This document shows positions 1-9,270 of a DNA stretch of 64,000 nt, in pieces; position 1 is the stretch's first letter; each line of letters starts with the position of its first letter. The translations under genes and the position numbers were made by a program. This stretch comes from Oreohelix idahoensis (lineage: Eukaryota > Mollusca > Gastropoda > Stylommatophora > Oreohelicidae), in contig JAMPIV010008049.1 in NCBI GenBank assembly GCA_024509875.1, positions 76,990 through 140,989 of the forward strand. Direction: 5' to 3'. The notes under the pieces were generated by a model. That model worked only from the letters and a program-made list of their open reading frames with translations, did no database searches and was not told where the DNA came from.

Positions 1-939
1 GCCATCGCTTTTCCTTCCCCGGACTGTTTTCTGGTTAATGGTGTCATTGGTTATTTTCCCTGTCTTTTAGTATGCTACTTTTTGTTGTCTTTGAATTATA
101 CTTTGATGATTGAATATTATTATTTGTAATCTTTGGCTTATTTTGATATGTATATCTTTTCCCCACTACGATTCTTAAATTAAATAGTCCCCTAATACTT
201 AACCTTAACTACAATTGCCTACTCTAATACTAACAAAAAATATAAATTATTCACCACTTAGAATATGTCTTTCAAAATGGCTGCCTGATCTCACTCAAGC
301 TATTGCCACGTGGCGCTATTTAATTTTTATTATTTTTAACTTCTAAAATTAACTGAAATAAGCTAACACTGCAGATGGATAAAAAATATCTACTTATCTG
401 AGATCTTGGGTAGTTCGAAGGATGTCTCCACTGTGTCTCGTACTGGCACATTTCTGGTTCTTGTCATCAATTATATTTAGACGATGGTGTTATCCCATTT
501 CATTGCTTTTATTCTACGCTTGCGCCCTTTTATGAATTTATAAATTCTCTGTTATTTTTGGTGTTCTCTATATTTCATAGCCACACAAAAGGCCTGATAT
601 GACTTTTGAGTTGATTCTGTTTTTTTGTAATGGACTTTATTTGTTTTGATTTTCACATAGCTCCCAGTATAATGAGAGCTCATCTTGTCTTTCGTATGAT
701 TAAGAAAAATGATGGCTCATTGTTTGGTCAAAGCATTTAGGAGAAGAGACAACACTATTAAAGTTCTACGATGCTCAAAAGGTGTAAGGTGAAGCTTCCC
801 CCGACGCTTAGCTTCAGCAGTGAATTTAAAAGTGAAATAGTATCTTTGTCACCAAAACCGGTTAAAGGATACCAGCAGCCCAGTAGTTAAAACATTACAA
901 TTCTTTGTCATACTTTTAGACCTCTAACCAAAACCCTGA
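1..939. other. AT-rich sequence, nothing recognised
   Basis: No exon, transposon domain, tandem repeat or RNA gene could be supported on either strand. There is no long open frame. It lies downstream of archease's 3' end and is best treated as intergenic or decayed repeat DNA. Confidence 0.4.
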
Positions 940-1290
940 AACACCTCTACCTGATGTATCGTGGAAATACGACAATTGAAGCATCAAGCAGCCACACCGC
1001 TGTGACCCCATTCTGTTTCCCCTTGTGGTGAAACATGCTGAGAACCCAGCATTGCAAATTAAGCTTGGTGGATCACTTGAGCCTCTGACTTAACTCCTGT
1101 TTTTTCATTGGTTGGCTGCGAGCAGGCCGTTCTCACAATAAATAATATATGACAGGCAAGTGGAGCTTGGAGGTGGCTCTGTACAAGACCTAAAAAATCT
1201 TTTAGAGCGCCCAGAATCACATCATTTCAGCCCTGCATATTTGGACAGCCCCGTGGATAACGGAGAATTCACAGTAAGCCACCACTTCTT
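940..1290 (-). repeat. dispersed repeat D, minus-strand copy
   Basis: The reverse complement resembles the repeat at 44230-44665 and the split copy at 46525-46665/50065-50350. They share a 'gggctstccarmtaygcagr' block, a 'ggttctgggc' block and a 'gctgggttctcaaca' block followed by 'caccacagggggaa'. No coding domain is visible. The family is defined only from copies in this window. Confidence 0.55.
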
Positions 1291-1424
1291 CCTTTCTACC
1301 ACCACACTAGATGTGAGAATCCTTTAAATATTTTAAAAGACCAGTTTAGAATACCTGGGAAAGAAAATTGAGCTCTTATCCCCAGCTCACTGTGTTTCCG
1401 GAATGGCTGAAAAGCTACATCACC

Positions 1425-1712
1425 ATCATCCATTACATTCTTTAGGACGTACGTGGTAAGGCCCCAATCTCCTCCACGGTAGCTAGCCGTTGTCTTTTCA
1501 TTTGCCCGACACGCCTCTAGTGCGCCTCACACTTTGCTGTTTCGCTTTGTGAGGAGTTGATCTTTATAGATTCCCCCGCCACATTTTTTGTGTACTAGGA
1601 ACAGAAATTCCCTTGAATGGGATTATTCCGAAATATTCCTACTTCACTTATGTAGTTTAGCCAATCAGCCAAAACTGTTTCCCGGGATGTGGCCACTGCC
1701 GTATTCAAGAGG
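1425..1712 (-). mobile_element. orphan 5' end of the RTE-like LINE
   Basis: The reverse complement matches about 17157-17455, the 5' leader and first codons of the full-length RTE-like LINE. Shared blocks include the 'gtggccacatcccggg' motif, the 'actggctaaactacat' motif and the 'gtgtggcgcactagaggc' segment. Nothing of the downstream endonuclease follows. LINE copies normally lose their 5' end, so a retained 5' end without a 3' end points to a later deletion or rearrangement. Confidence 0.7.
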
Positions 1713-2139
1713 AATAGCTACAGGAACAGCCTAAAAAAACCTACAGTGTAGACAATGTCAAAGATTCTTTAACTTTGCATTGGCTACAAATGAACGACAA
1801 GCTCAGCAGCCCTAGTTACATAACAACAACACATATCATAGTTTTTAAATTATCTAAATCACTACACCATTTTTTCTGTTTCTGGCGTATTCTAGTTTGC
1901 TGCCGTTTATTTTTAGCTTCCCTATCAATCTTCACCATCAAGACCTTTAGCTCCTTCAACTAATTCATGATATGAGTATATGGGAGTATTTTTCTCTTAT
2001 TTCTATAGTTTCATGTTCTCCACTTAATTCTCACTTTCTTTCCATTCCATCTTTTGTTTGTTTGTCACTGACAAAGGTCTTGTGGCCGCAACGTAGGTTT
2101 TTCCTTGTCCTTTCTCTTAGTAAGACGTATTACTATTTG
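1713..2139. other. no recognised feature
   Basis: Short open frames here show no family features. T-rich on the plus strand. Nothing supportable. Confidence 0.35.
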
Positions 2140-2262
2140 TGTTTGTTTTTTTCTTCTTCTTTGATCCTTAGCCGCCGACCGTCAAAGCAGTCAGTGGCCA
2201 TTACGCCTGGTGGCGTCTTGTAGGGCAACAACAAATTGATTCCACTTTGCTCGGTGTTTTTT
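2140..2262 (-). mobile_element. LINE 3'-end fragment (family with 'gacggtcggcggctaagg' tail)
   Basis: The same 3'-terminal block occurs at about 7860-7975 on the plus strand and at 16497-16706 on the minus strand. In the 7.9-kb copy it encodes the C-terminal end of a LINE protein (ADRAKWNQFVVAL) and runs into an A/G-rich tail. Here only that terminus survives, in antisense. Confidence 0.6.
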
Positions 2263-2590
2263 CCGTTTCAACTAATTCATGCCAAGCCCACGTGACCTGT
2301 GACATCCGTTACCAATCTTTCCATGTCGTCTTTATCCATTTCATGTCTTTCTCCGTTTGTTTTTCGGCCTTCCTTGGTTTCTCTTTACCTTGGGAATTCC
2401 CGAACATGTTCTACTTTGTAATGCTATCAACAGGTTTTTCTTCAGCGTGTGCCCTTCCAGCACCAACGTGGATTTCCCCGCCTCTTGTTCCGCTGGTATT
2501 TGCTTTATTCTCTCCATCATTTTTACACTGGTCAGCTTGTTTACCATTTCAGCTATTCTATTCTGCGCAGGCACCCATTTATGAACGTCG
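2263..2590 (-). mobile_element. degraded LINE 3' coding remnant
   Basis: The minus strand reads a basic stretch (residues NQGRPKNKRRK) typical of the C-terminal region of animal LINE ORF2 proteins. Related sequence occurs at 12955-13265, 35860-36070 and 38680-38855. Frames are broken and no catalytic motif remains. Confidence 0.45.
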
Positions 2591-2951
2591 GTAACTTCAT
2601 TATTGTCATTTTAAAAAAATTATTCTCAATTCTTTAGAGCCAAATATGAAGACTGTCTTGATCTTTGAGCTGAAAATTCTTACTTTGTGTTGGACTTGTT
2701 CTTTGTTAGATTTTCATATATTTCCCACTGATATCCCTATCAATGCCCCGACCCTCCCCATGTATGTTTTATTTAGCGTGGACAAGATTCATAGAAAAAC
2801 AAACAGAACAGGTATAGACTGGACTGTTGAGAAAATAAATGGGCCACTTGGTCAGTGGATTTTAACTGAATAACTGTGTAGTGTGGTCGGACATCAAGGC
2901 CATTCCACATAGGCTTCGGTACTGCAGCATCATTGCACCTCACTTGTCTGG

Positions 2952-3280
2952 TCAGGCCTGTATACAGAACTTCAGTGACTTGACCAAACTGACACGCGTC
3001 AGGCCTGGATAGAGAACTTCAGTGACCTTACCAAACTGACACGCGTCAGGCCTGGATACAGAACTACAATGACCTTACCAAACTGACACGCGTTAGGCCT
3101 TGATACAGAACTAGTGACCTGACCAAACTGACACGCGTTAGGCCTTGATACAGAATTAGTGACCTTACCAAACTGACACGCGTCAGGCCTTGATACAGAA
3201 CTAGTGGCCTGACCAAACTGACACGCGTCAGGCCTGGATACAGAACTACAGTGACCTTGCCAAACTGACACGCGTCAGGC
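2952..3280. repeat. minisatellite, 7 units of 45-47 bp
   Basis: Seven head-to-tail units each run from 'gtcaggcctggatacagaac' to 'ccaaactgacacgc'. Units 4-6 lack two bases of units 1-3 and 7, so two length classes exist. Open frames in the array are by-products of repetition. Confidence 0.9.
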
Positions 3281-3298
3281 AAAAAATAAATTAAAAAA

Positions 3299-3305
3299 AA
3301 AAAAA

Positions 3306-3337
<32 letters not shown>

Positions 3338-3342
3338 AATAG
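3299..3342. repeat. (TA)n then (TAA)n microsatellite
   Basis: A short TA run is followed by about seven TAA units ending at the 3' terminus of the minus-strand LINE remnant at 3343. Read on the minus strand it is a (TTA)n tail, as expected for a LINE 3' end. The related copy at 30687 also abuts TAA repeats. Confidence 0.8.
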
Positions 3343-4029
3343 CCCCTTCAGTCATAACTGACTATGGGAATGCGCCCCTGAGGTGACAGCCCTCAGCTGC
3401 TTATTTTCCTGGTGCTCCTTTCGACGTTTTCTCCTCACCTCTGCTTCTTGTGTGAGCCTCTCTTAGCCCAATCTGAGGTGGCGCCGTAAATAGCATCGCC
3501 ACTTAGTGCGATCGGCAGCTTCATCCTCCCATGTTGCTGGATCCATGTCCAGTGCCCTCATATCTCTCTTGCACACATCTTTGAACCTCAGCTGTGGTCG
3601 CCCAACTGTTCTCTTGCCATCTGCTAATTGTCCGTAGAAGATATCTTTTGGGATGCGACCATCTTCCATGCGGCGAACATGGCCAAGCCAGCGAAGTCTG
3701 CGTTGTCTAAGAAGCGTATACATACTTTGAAGGCCAGCACGTGACAACACCTCGACATTTGTCACTTTATCTTTCCACGAGATGCCGAGGATGCGGCGTA
3801 GACACCGCAAATGGAAGGTATTGAGCTTTCTTTCTTGCTTAGCATAGGTCGTCCAGGTCTCGCTGCCATATAGGAGTGTGCTGGTGACGCAGGCATTATA
3901 TACCGCAGCTTTGGTCTTCATTGTGAGTTTAGAGTTTCCCCAAACACGCGATGTGAGGCGGGCAAAGGTAGCTGCAGCTTTACCAATGCGGCTGTCGATT
4001 TCTGTATCCAGTGAGAGTTTGTCATTGAT
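3343..4029 (-). mobile_element. 5'-truncated LINE, C-terminal domain (RTE-like)
   Basis: An open stretch at 3921-3463 (152 codons) encodes the region after the reverse transcriptase palm of animal LINEs. It contains LLYGSETWT, a CLRRILGISWKDK block, RLRWLGHVRRM and a terminal WEDEAADRTKWR block. Frame-compatible coding extends upstream to 4029 (TEIDSRIGKAAATFARL). The RT and endonuclease domains are absent, so this is a 5'-truncated copy. Its start coincides with a (TA)n microsatellite. A second copy of the same family in the same orientation is at 30687-31250. Confidence 0.85.
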
Positions 4030-4140
<111 letters not shown>

Positions 4141-4448
4141 GCCTAAAAGGAATTTGTGTATTGGTCATGCTCAACGAAGTCAGGAGAATATAAAAATATT
4201 TGTATGTACCAGTTTCAAAATAAACAAAAAGAGAATTCAAACTTGGCTTCATTTTCTTGCATTATGTGTGAAACAGCATTTCTTTTTTTACTTCTTGGCA
4301 GATATTCTTTCATAATGCTTCATGTTTTGTAAATATGCTTTGGTCCCTTACATTTTGCAGGGTTTTTTTTTTTAAAGGCCTGAACTCATGGCTTCTAAGG
4401 TTACATAATACATTTGGTTCAGGCATAATGTATCACGCCCTGTATAGT

Positions 4449-4690
4449 TCGGGGGGGGGGGGGGGTGGGGGGGGGGGTGTCTATGAAGAGACAAAGAACG
4501 AATAGGCCTACTGTACTCTCAGGCATGTCGTACAAGGCCATTAATAGTAGTCTGTGCATGGGGCTGGCAATCTCATCATGACAAACAAATGTCATCAGAA
4601 ACCACCACTAAAGCAACAAGTGAATGTACGCTTCCTGCAAGTGCACGGACGCAGTGATGGCTTCATGTTCCATTAGCAGCACAAAGAAAA
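4449..4690 (+). repeat. SINE-like repeat C, plus-strand copy, starting at a G-run
   Basis: After a G-run of about 32 bases, the sequence matches copies at 15155-15375, 34570-34830 and 57738-57970. The shared core is 'ctatgaagagacaaagaa', then 'aggcatgtcgtacaaggc', then 'gtgcatggggctggcaa'. Copies on the minus strand are at 12280-12430, 28040-28215 and 30465-30675. The family has at least seven copies here and no coding capacity. Confidence 0.7.
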
Positions 4691-4935
4691 ATGATGATGT
4701 ATTATGTGTTTAGAACAATCTTCAACTCATGTGTCAAGGCAGTCGATTTGTATGGCTGTGAAGCATGGACAGCATACAAAAGCACACTCTCAAGATGTTA
4801 CAGACTCATAAATAGGTGCTTGTGCAGAATGGGATTGACGTGGTGTTACAGGACCACCAGCGTGGAACTAATGGATGGAACCAGACAAACACCAGTAGGA
4901 CACACATTGAAAAAAGTGTCTAACATTGCTTGAAT
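4691..4935 (+). mobile_element. probable LINE C-terminal remnant
   Basis: The plus strand reads LYGCEAWTAYKST followed by a cysteine- and arginine-rich stretch. This resembles the 'LYGCETWT' block after the RT domain of RTE-like LINEs. Only about 50 residues are comparable and the rest has diverged, so the call is weak. Confidence 0.35.
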
Positions 4936-4949
4936 TAAAAGCAAACCTG

Positions 4950-5135
4950 TTCTGCTCTATAGCCAATAGGAAGAGAAATGATGATGAGAGGCATCCCTGT
5001 CACACTCCAGTTCTTCTTTCAAATGGTTCATAAGCTGTACTTCATGAAAAATTCAACATGTCATGTCTTCATTTGCTTTTTTTTTTTATCAGTTAATAAT
5101 CTTCAGGGGGACTCCACGTTTCACCAATTTCCAAA
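4950..5135 (-). mobile_element. degraded LINE reverse-transcriptase remnant
   Basis: Shares blocks with 16035-16215, including 'tctatagccaataggaagag', 'catgtcttcat' and 'gggggactcca'. In antisense, the 16-kb copy reads broken RT motif-B-like coding (PFLFLLAIDRIMK). This copy has more frame breaks. Confidence 0.45.
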
Positions 5136-5493
5136 GTTATTACTTTATACTGACAAATGCCTAGTCCACAAATCTAAATTTATAAAGGGAAGTTTCATTC
5201 TAGTCTTTGTTCAAGTATTATTAGTATGTCTGTATGATCTGAATTGCCTAAAAACTACTTGTTCATCTCTCAGTTGCATATAAATGGACTCTCAATGATG
5301 ATCCTGTTTAATATCTTTCCTGGCACTGATAGTGACAATTTGTGCACTCTTTACCAAGTTACAATCTCTAGGTATTGAGTCATGATTTTTTGACTTCTTA
5401 GAAACTATTGGGCTTATGTGCTCAATATGCCCAACACACACCTATCTCATTTCCATTTGTTCACCGTGTCTCTATAAGGAGCATTTACTTCAT
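5136..5493. other. no recognised feature
   Basis: AT-rich sequence with no repeat partner seen elsewhere in the window and no coding signal. Confidence 0.35.
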
Positions 5494-5725
5494 GTTCAAT
5501 TGGCTAAGTGGTAACAGTTATTTCTTGTTGAGCAAAGTTACTGGGTTCAAAGCTAGGTAGTCTACCCAGGTGTAAATGGGTACATGACTCTGCTTATGAT
5601 TCAGGGAAAGCCAAAGAGGAAGAAAACTGGTTATCTCACCTCGTAAAGATGAGACCTAGTATAGTAAAATGTCTTAATACTTCATTATGCTACGACTATG
5701 GGAATAACATCACCTTTACCTCATG
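5494..5725 (+). repeat. tRNA-derived SINE B, plus-strand copy
   Basis: A tRNA-like head carries a box A match (TGGCTAAGTGG, 5501-5511) and a degenerate box B (GGTTCAAAGCT, 5544-5554). It is followed by a body with 'ctacccaggtgtaaatgggt' and 'ctcacctcgtaaa'. Related copies lie at 14400-14590 (minus), 15868-15990 (plus, head), 28965-29195 (plus) and 38236-38400 (minus). The spacing of the two boxes fits a Pol III internal promoter. No tRNA cloverleaf is required or claimed. Confidence 0.75.
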
Positions 5726-5888
5726 TTCACCTGTATTAGTATACTCAATCCATTCACTGATTTCGCACAGCAAGCTGTTTTAAAATACAGTAATTTTTCC
5801 ACCTAAGAAGCATTCCTACAGAAAAAGATATCAAAAAGCTATTGCAGTGACTTACAGTCAGTCACTTCTACTCAACAATCACCTCTAC

Positions 5889-6370
5889 TCAAAGGGTGTC
5901 AGAGTGGCTAAGAGGTATGGTGTCCGCCTCTATTCTAAAGGTACCGAGTGTGCTCAAAGTACAGGGAATATAACTGATGGACATTTTTTTATAACCAGTG
6001 GTTCCTAATGATGTCATACTCCCCCTGATCTCCTGGGTAGGATGATCAGACGCCTAGTGATCTCGGAAAAGGACTGAAAAAATAGGTCCCGTGTGCAAGC
6101 TGCGCACATTAAAATTAACTCGGCAGTTGGAAATCGTAAACCGTTTGCCATATGGCTACCATCCTGGCAAAATTTAAAAATTAGGAAACCTACCTATCAC
6201 AAAAATATTTATAGAATGTGTGATTGCTGTATAAATACATTGGGATCCTCGCACATGCTACAGAGTTTGTGCACTGTGCTGAGATCCTCATTGTGTGATC
6301 AAAGGGAGGGGATCGGAGCACTTGTGAAGTTGTCAGTGTGCAACGAAGATGGTCCTTACCGAAATCCAGT
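5889..6370 (+). repeat. tRNA-derived SINE A, copy 1
   Basis: The head reads 'gagtggctaagaggtatgg', a good box A. Box B is degraded. About 400 bp of body then matches 13773-14245 throughout, including 'ctaatgatgtcatactcccc', 'gcagttggaaatcgtaaa', 'aaaaatatttatagaatg' and 'gagtttgtgcactgtgctga'. The element is about 475 bp. The better-preserved head is in copy 2. Confidence 0.8.
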
Positions 6371-6629
6371 CATTTGTCCACCAAGGAAACATTGTAAAAC
6401 TTGACAGAAAAAAACTGAAACAAATATCAGAAAGCTAGTGCAGTGACTTTCCAACAGTCACCTCTACTCAAACATCAGAATATCAGTATGGAAAATAAAA
6501 ATACAGTTGATAAATAGTATATTGGTAATGCTATCAGAGACCAGCATGGTACCTAACCAAAGCAAAAAGAAAGGAAAAATCATATTCTGTGAGATGAGAG
6601 CTTAAGACAAGCCATTAATGTTACTAGGG

Positions 6630-6900
6630 GAGAGACAGAATGAGAAATTATGACATCAGAAAAATTGTAGGAACTACATGCTGCATCAAGTATAAAGAGA
6701 GGCAGAAAATTAAGTGATTTGGCCATCATCTCATGACAATGGAGCTGGATAATTGACCATTATGTGCCTACAACAGCAGAAGATCTGGTTTCAGGGCATG
6801 GGAAAGACCAAGAGGGAGATCAATAGATGTCACAAAAATCCTACAAGATGAACTCACAGCTGCCAACACAACATACTTGGCTCAAGAATGCAATATTTAG
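6630..6900 (+). mobile_element. degraded LINE 3' remnant
   Basis: Broken frames on the plus strand read IKYKERQKIK, then FGHHLMTME, then a RPRGRSIDVTK-like block. This is the order found in LINE C-terminal domains (a 'FGHxxR' block, then a basic 'GRPRxR' block). No RT motif is left. Confidence 0.5.
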
Positions 6901-7137
6901 CTCCTCATTTTGCTTCCTGGCAAAAGTAGAACCAAAAAAGTTATACAGAACCAATCCTGACATAAGAAAGTCAGTCATGAACAATTATTAAACAAATAAA
7001 ACAAAGGACCAAGAGGCTACAGAGATGTGGTTTTAGAGAAGAATGTTAAAAATACCATGGACAGCTAAAAATAGTAACAAGGATATCCTGAAAGGGGACA
7101 TTGTGCAAAGAAAGCTTATTCCTCATGTTAGAAGGAA

Positions 7138-7497
7138 GCCCCTGTGTGCAGACGGTCAAGACAATATGGGTCTACCACCATATTCCCGGTAGCATAGTGG
7201 TTAGTGCACTGGCTTCCTAGCGCAGTGGTCTATGGTTCGATCCCCAGATGAGGCGGAAAATTTTTAGGCCACAAACGGCTCCTGGGTCGACCCAGCCCCA
7301 AATGGGTACTAGAGCTACTCTGGGAAGGTTAAGGCGGCCGGCGTGATGCCGACCACATCACCCCTCGTGTGCCGACGGTCAAGATAATATGGGCCTAACA
7401 CCATATTCCCAATATGCCTCAATGGGCGTGTAACGGGTTCCTTTTTTTCCTTATTCCCAGTATTCCTCAAAGGGCATGTAACAGGATCCTTTACCGT
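7138..7497 (+). repeat. SINE composite inserted into a LINE
   Basis: Bounded by an imperfect target duplication (TTAGAAGGAA at 7128-7137, TTAGAAAGAA at 7498-7507). The outer SINE is reduced to its 3' tail. It is split by a second SINE of the same family (7188-7451): the tail block 'acggtcaagayaatatgggy' occurs once in the outer copy and once in the inner copy. Confidence 0.7.
7188..7451 (+). repeat. inner tRNA-derived SINE
   Basis: Starts with a tRNA-like head. Box A is TAGCATAGTGG (7190-7200) and box B is GGTTCGATCCC (7234-7244), an excellent match to the Pol III consensus. The flanking TATTCCC at 7181-7187 and 7452-7458 reads as a 7-bp target duplication. The body ends in 'gtgtaacgggttcc' and a T-rich stretch. 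It could be mistaken for a tRNA gene, but the sequence beyond box B does not complete an acceptor stem. Confidence 0.75.
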
Positions 7498-7623
7498 TTA
7501 GAAAGAAACAATTCACTTTCCTCAGGTATATTATGAGAAGAAAGCTGGAAAATATTGCAAAAACAGGAAAGATTGAAGGAAAAAGATATAGAGGACGACA
7601 AAGAGAGAAGATAATAGACTGTC

Positions 7624-7757
7624 TGACATCATGGCATGGACAGACTTGACATCATGGCATGGACAGACTTGACATCATGACATGGACAGACTTGACATCA
7701 TGGTATGGACAGATCTGACATCATGGCATGGACAGACGACATCATGGCATGGACAGA
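7624..7757. repeat. 23-bp minisatellite inside LINE coding sequence
   Basis: About six units of 'tgacatcatggcatggacag' plus three bases. The first unit coincides with codons of the LINE block LTSWHGQ, so the array grew from coding sequence of the element and broke its frame. Confidence 0.85.
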
Positions 7758-8487
7758 AACAACAGAACTGATTAAACACACTGAAGACAACCTGGCGGAG
7801 GACTGTGGAGGCTGAGATGCAAAGAATGAACCAGAGTTGGGACACTGTACGAAGGATGGCTGCCGACCGAGCAAAGTGGAATCAATTTGTTGTTGCCCTA
7901 CAAGACGCCACTAGGCGTGATGGCCACTGACTGCTTTGACGGTCGGCGGCTAAGGATCAAAGAAAAGAAAAAAAAAGAAGACATGAAGTTGTGGAATGAC
8001 ACAATCGCCTATGCCACTGGCATGGTACGTGAGGTAGAAAACTTTATCCATACCCTGACTGTGCCTACAAGCTCTGATCTGTATAGAATAGTAGGTAGTT
8101 TACAGTCGTGTCTACTATATAAGTGTGAAACCAATGATGATTCTCTAAAGGTATTAATGTATAAGAAAACAGGAACACCAAACATTCTATTTTTAAAATT
8201 GAAATGTAAAGCAATTTATTAAAATATTTATTTCATTAAACAAGTCTGCATCAATGGAAATCACTATTTTGTTGTGAAAGTCAAATGGTATTCATATTAA
8301 CTATACAGATACAAAAGGCAGATGAGTTTTTTTTCCATTATAAACTCCTAAACAACTAAAATGTTTTCTCCTCTTGACACTGAACTGTCAAATAAAATTA
8401 AGATCAGTATGATTCAAAGACCAAGTGAAAGATACAAGTGATCTGATACATCCATATAATATTTAGTGTGCCAAGTTTGTTTATAAC

Positions 8488-8546
8488 ATGAACATCAGAA
8501 AATCTGATATGAACATCAGAAAATCTGATATAAACATCAAAAAATC
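8488..8546. repeat. three 21-bp tandem units
   Basis: Three consecutive copies of 'aacatcagaaaatctgatat', the last diverged. Each unit contains the small inverted repeat 'atcagaaaatctgat'. Confidence 0.8.
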
Positions 8547-9006
8547 CTATAGGTGTCATTTTGTTTTATCTTTACACCTTAATCTGTTTTACTGCAGAAC
8601 CATCTATCACAATATTTTGAATGTCAAAAAGATTTCCAACCCAATTTTTTTGGTCTATGAAATGAAGGACAAACAGTTCTGCAAAACCTTTCACTCATTC
8701 TTCAGCACCACAAGTGCTCTATAAATTCATTTGTCCACAAAGTGTGAGGACATTTATTTGTTCCACACAGACACTCTAATATATTCATCCAAACTTCAAC
8801 ATTTACCTTTAGAGAACTTCAAACAAATCTTTCTTCACCAGGTCTAACAGATACTCTGAAATCAAGATTTGCCTAGGCAGCTCTTCAAAGAAATCTTTGT
8901 TCTAACAGACACTCTATAATCAATGTTACCTATGCAGTTCTTCAAAATTTTTCATCTGTTCTAACACAAAATGTTTCAACTTTTCCTGTACTTTCATTTA
9001 TGACTC
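8547..9006. other. no gene; weak tandem similarity
   Basis: Downstream flank of archease. A diverged duplication of about 67 bp is visible at 8819-8960 ('aactctataatca' and 'cttcaaa' blocks recur). Nothing else is supported. Confidence 0.4.
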
Positions 9007-9037
9007 AACACCTCACAGACCCTTTCATTTAGCAGTT

Positions 9038-9043
9038 TTTATT
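9038..9043 (-). terminator. archease polyadenylation signal AATAAA
   Basis: On the minus strand AATAAA lies about 140 nt after the archease stop codon. It is followed about 15-30 nt later by a GU-rich stretch ('ggtctgtgaggtgttg', 9007-9022). That is the usual layout of a metazoan cleavage site and implies a 3'UTR of about 150-170 nt. Confidence 0.6.
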
Positions 9044-9180
9044 TAGTATTAACTACAACATTTTTCTGCTCTCGACAATTACCAACACAGTACGTACATC
9101 TCAATTCATGCAAGCTGCACATCACTGGGAGTCATGATCAAATGTAAACACAGCAGCACAATCTCTAAATTCTGCCACAA

Positions 9181-9270
9181 TCAAATGTCAATAATCACAA
9201 AAATGTCTTTGGTGGGCAACTGCTGATGGACTTGCATGTTGGAATAGGTTATGGCCTTGACTTCTGTGCC
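9181..9270 (-). CDS. ZBTB8OS: archease exon 9, terminal (90 bp)
   Basis: Acceptor 'atctttag'. It encodes GTEVKAITYSNMQVHQQ, then LPTKDIFVIIDI and TGA. The C-terminal VIIDI is the family's invariant ending. Confidence 0.96.
   Translation of the reverse strand, partial: GTEVKAITYSNMQVHQQLPTKDIFVIIDI

Larger units (their letters stand above)
7010..7975 (+). mobile_element. LINE C-terminal remnant, interrupted by nested SINEs
   Basis: Before the insertion the plus strand reads MWF-RRMLKIPWTAK and KGDIVQRKLIPHVRR. After it, the sequence continues with FLRYIMRRKLENIAKTGKIEG and GRQREKIIDCLTSW, ending in ADRAKWNQFVVALQDATRR, a stop codon and an A/G-rich tail. The two halves are consecutive parts of one LINE C-terminal domain. 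They are separated by 360 bp flanked by near-identical 10-bp sequences (7128-7137 and 7498-7507). A 23-bp minisatellite has expanded inside the coding part (7624-7757). Confidence 0.75.

Noticed and set aside
2952..3280. CRISPR-like regular repeats (also considered at 10440, 29231 and 58001)
   Set aside because: Units are directly adjacent with no unique spacers and the genome is eukaryotic. These are minisatellites.
7188..7260. Possible tRNA gene with good A and B boxes
   Set aside because: No matching acceptor stem or anticodon arm. The sequence continues into a SINE body and repeats elsewhere. The same applies to 5494, 5889, 13773 and the arms of 52430-53111.
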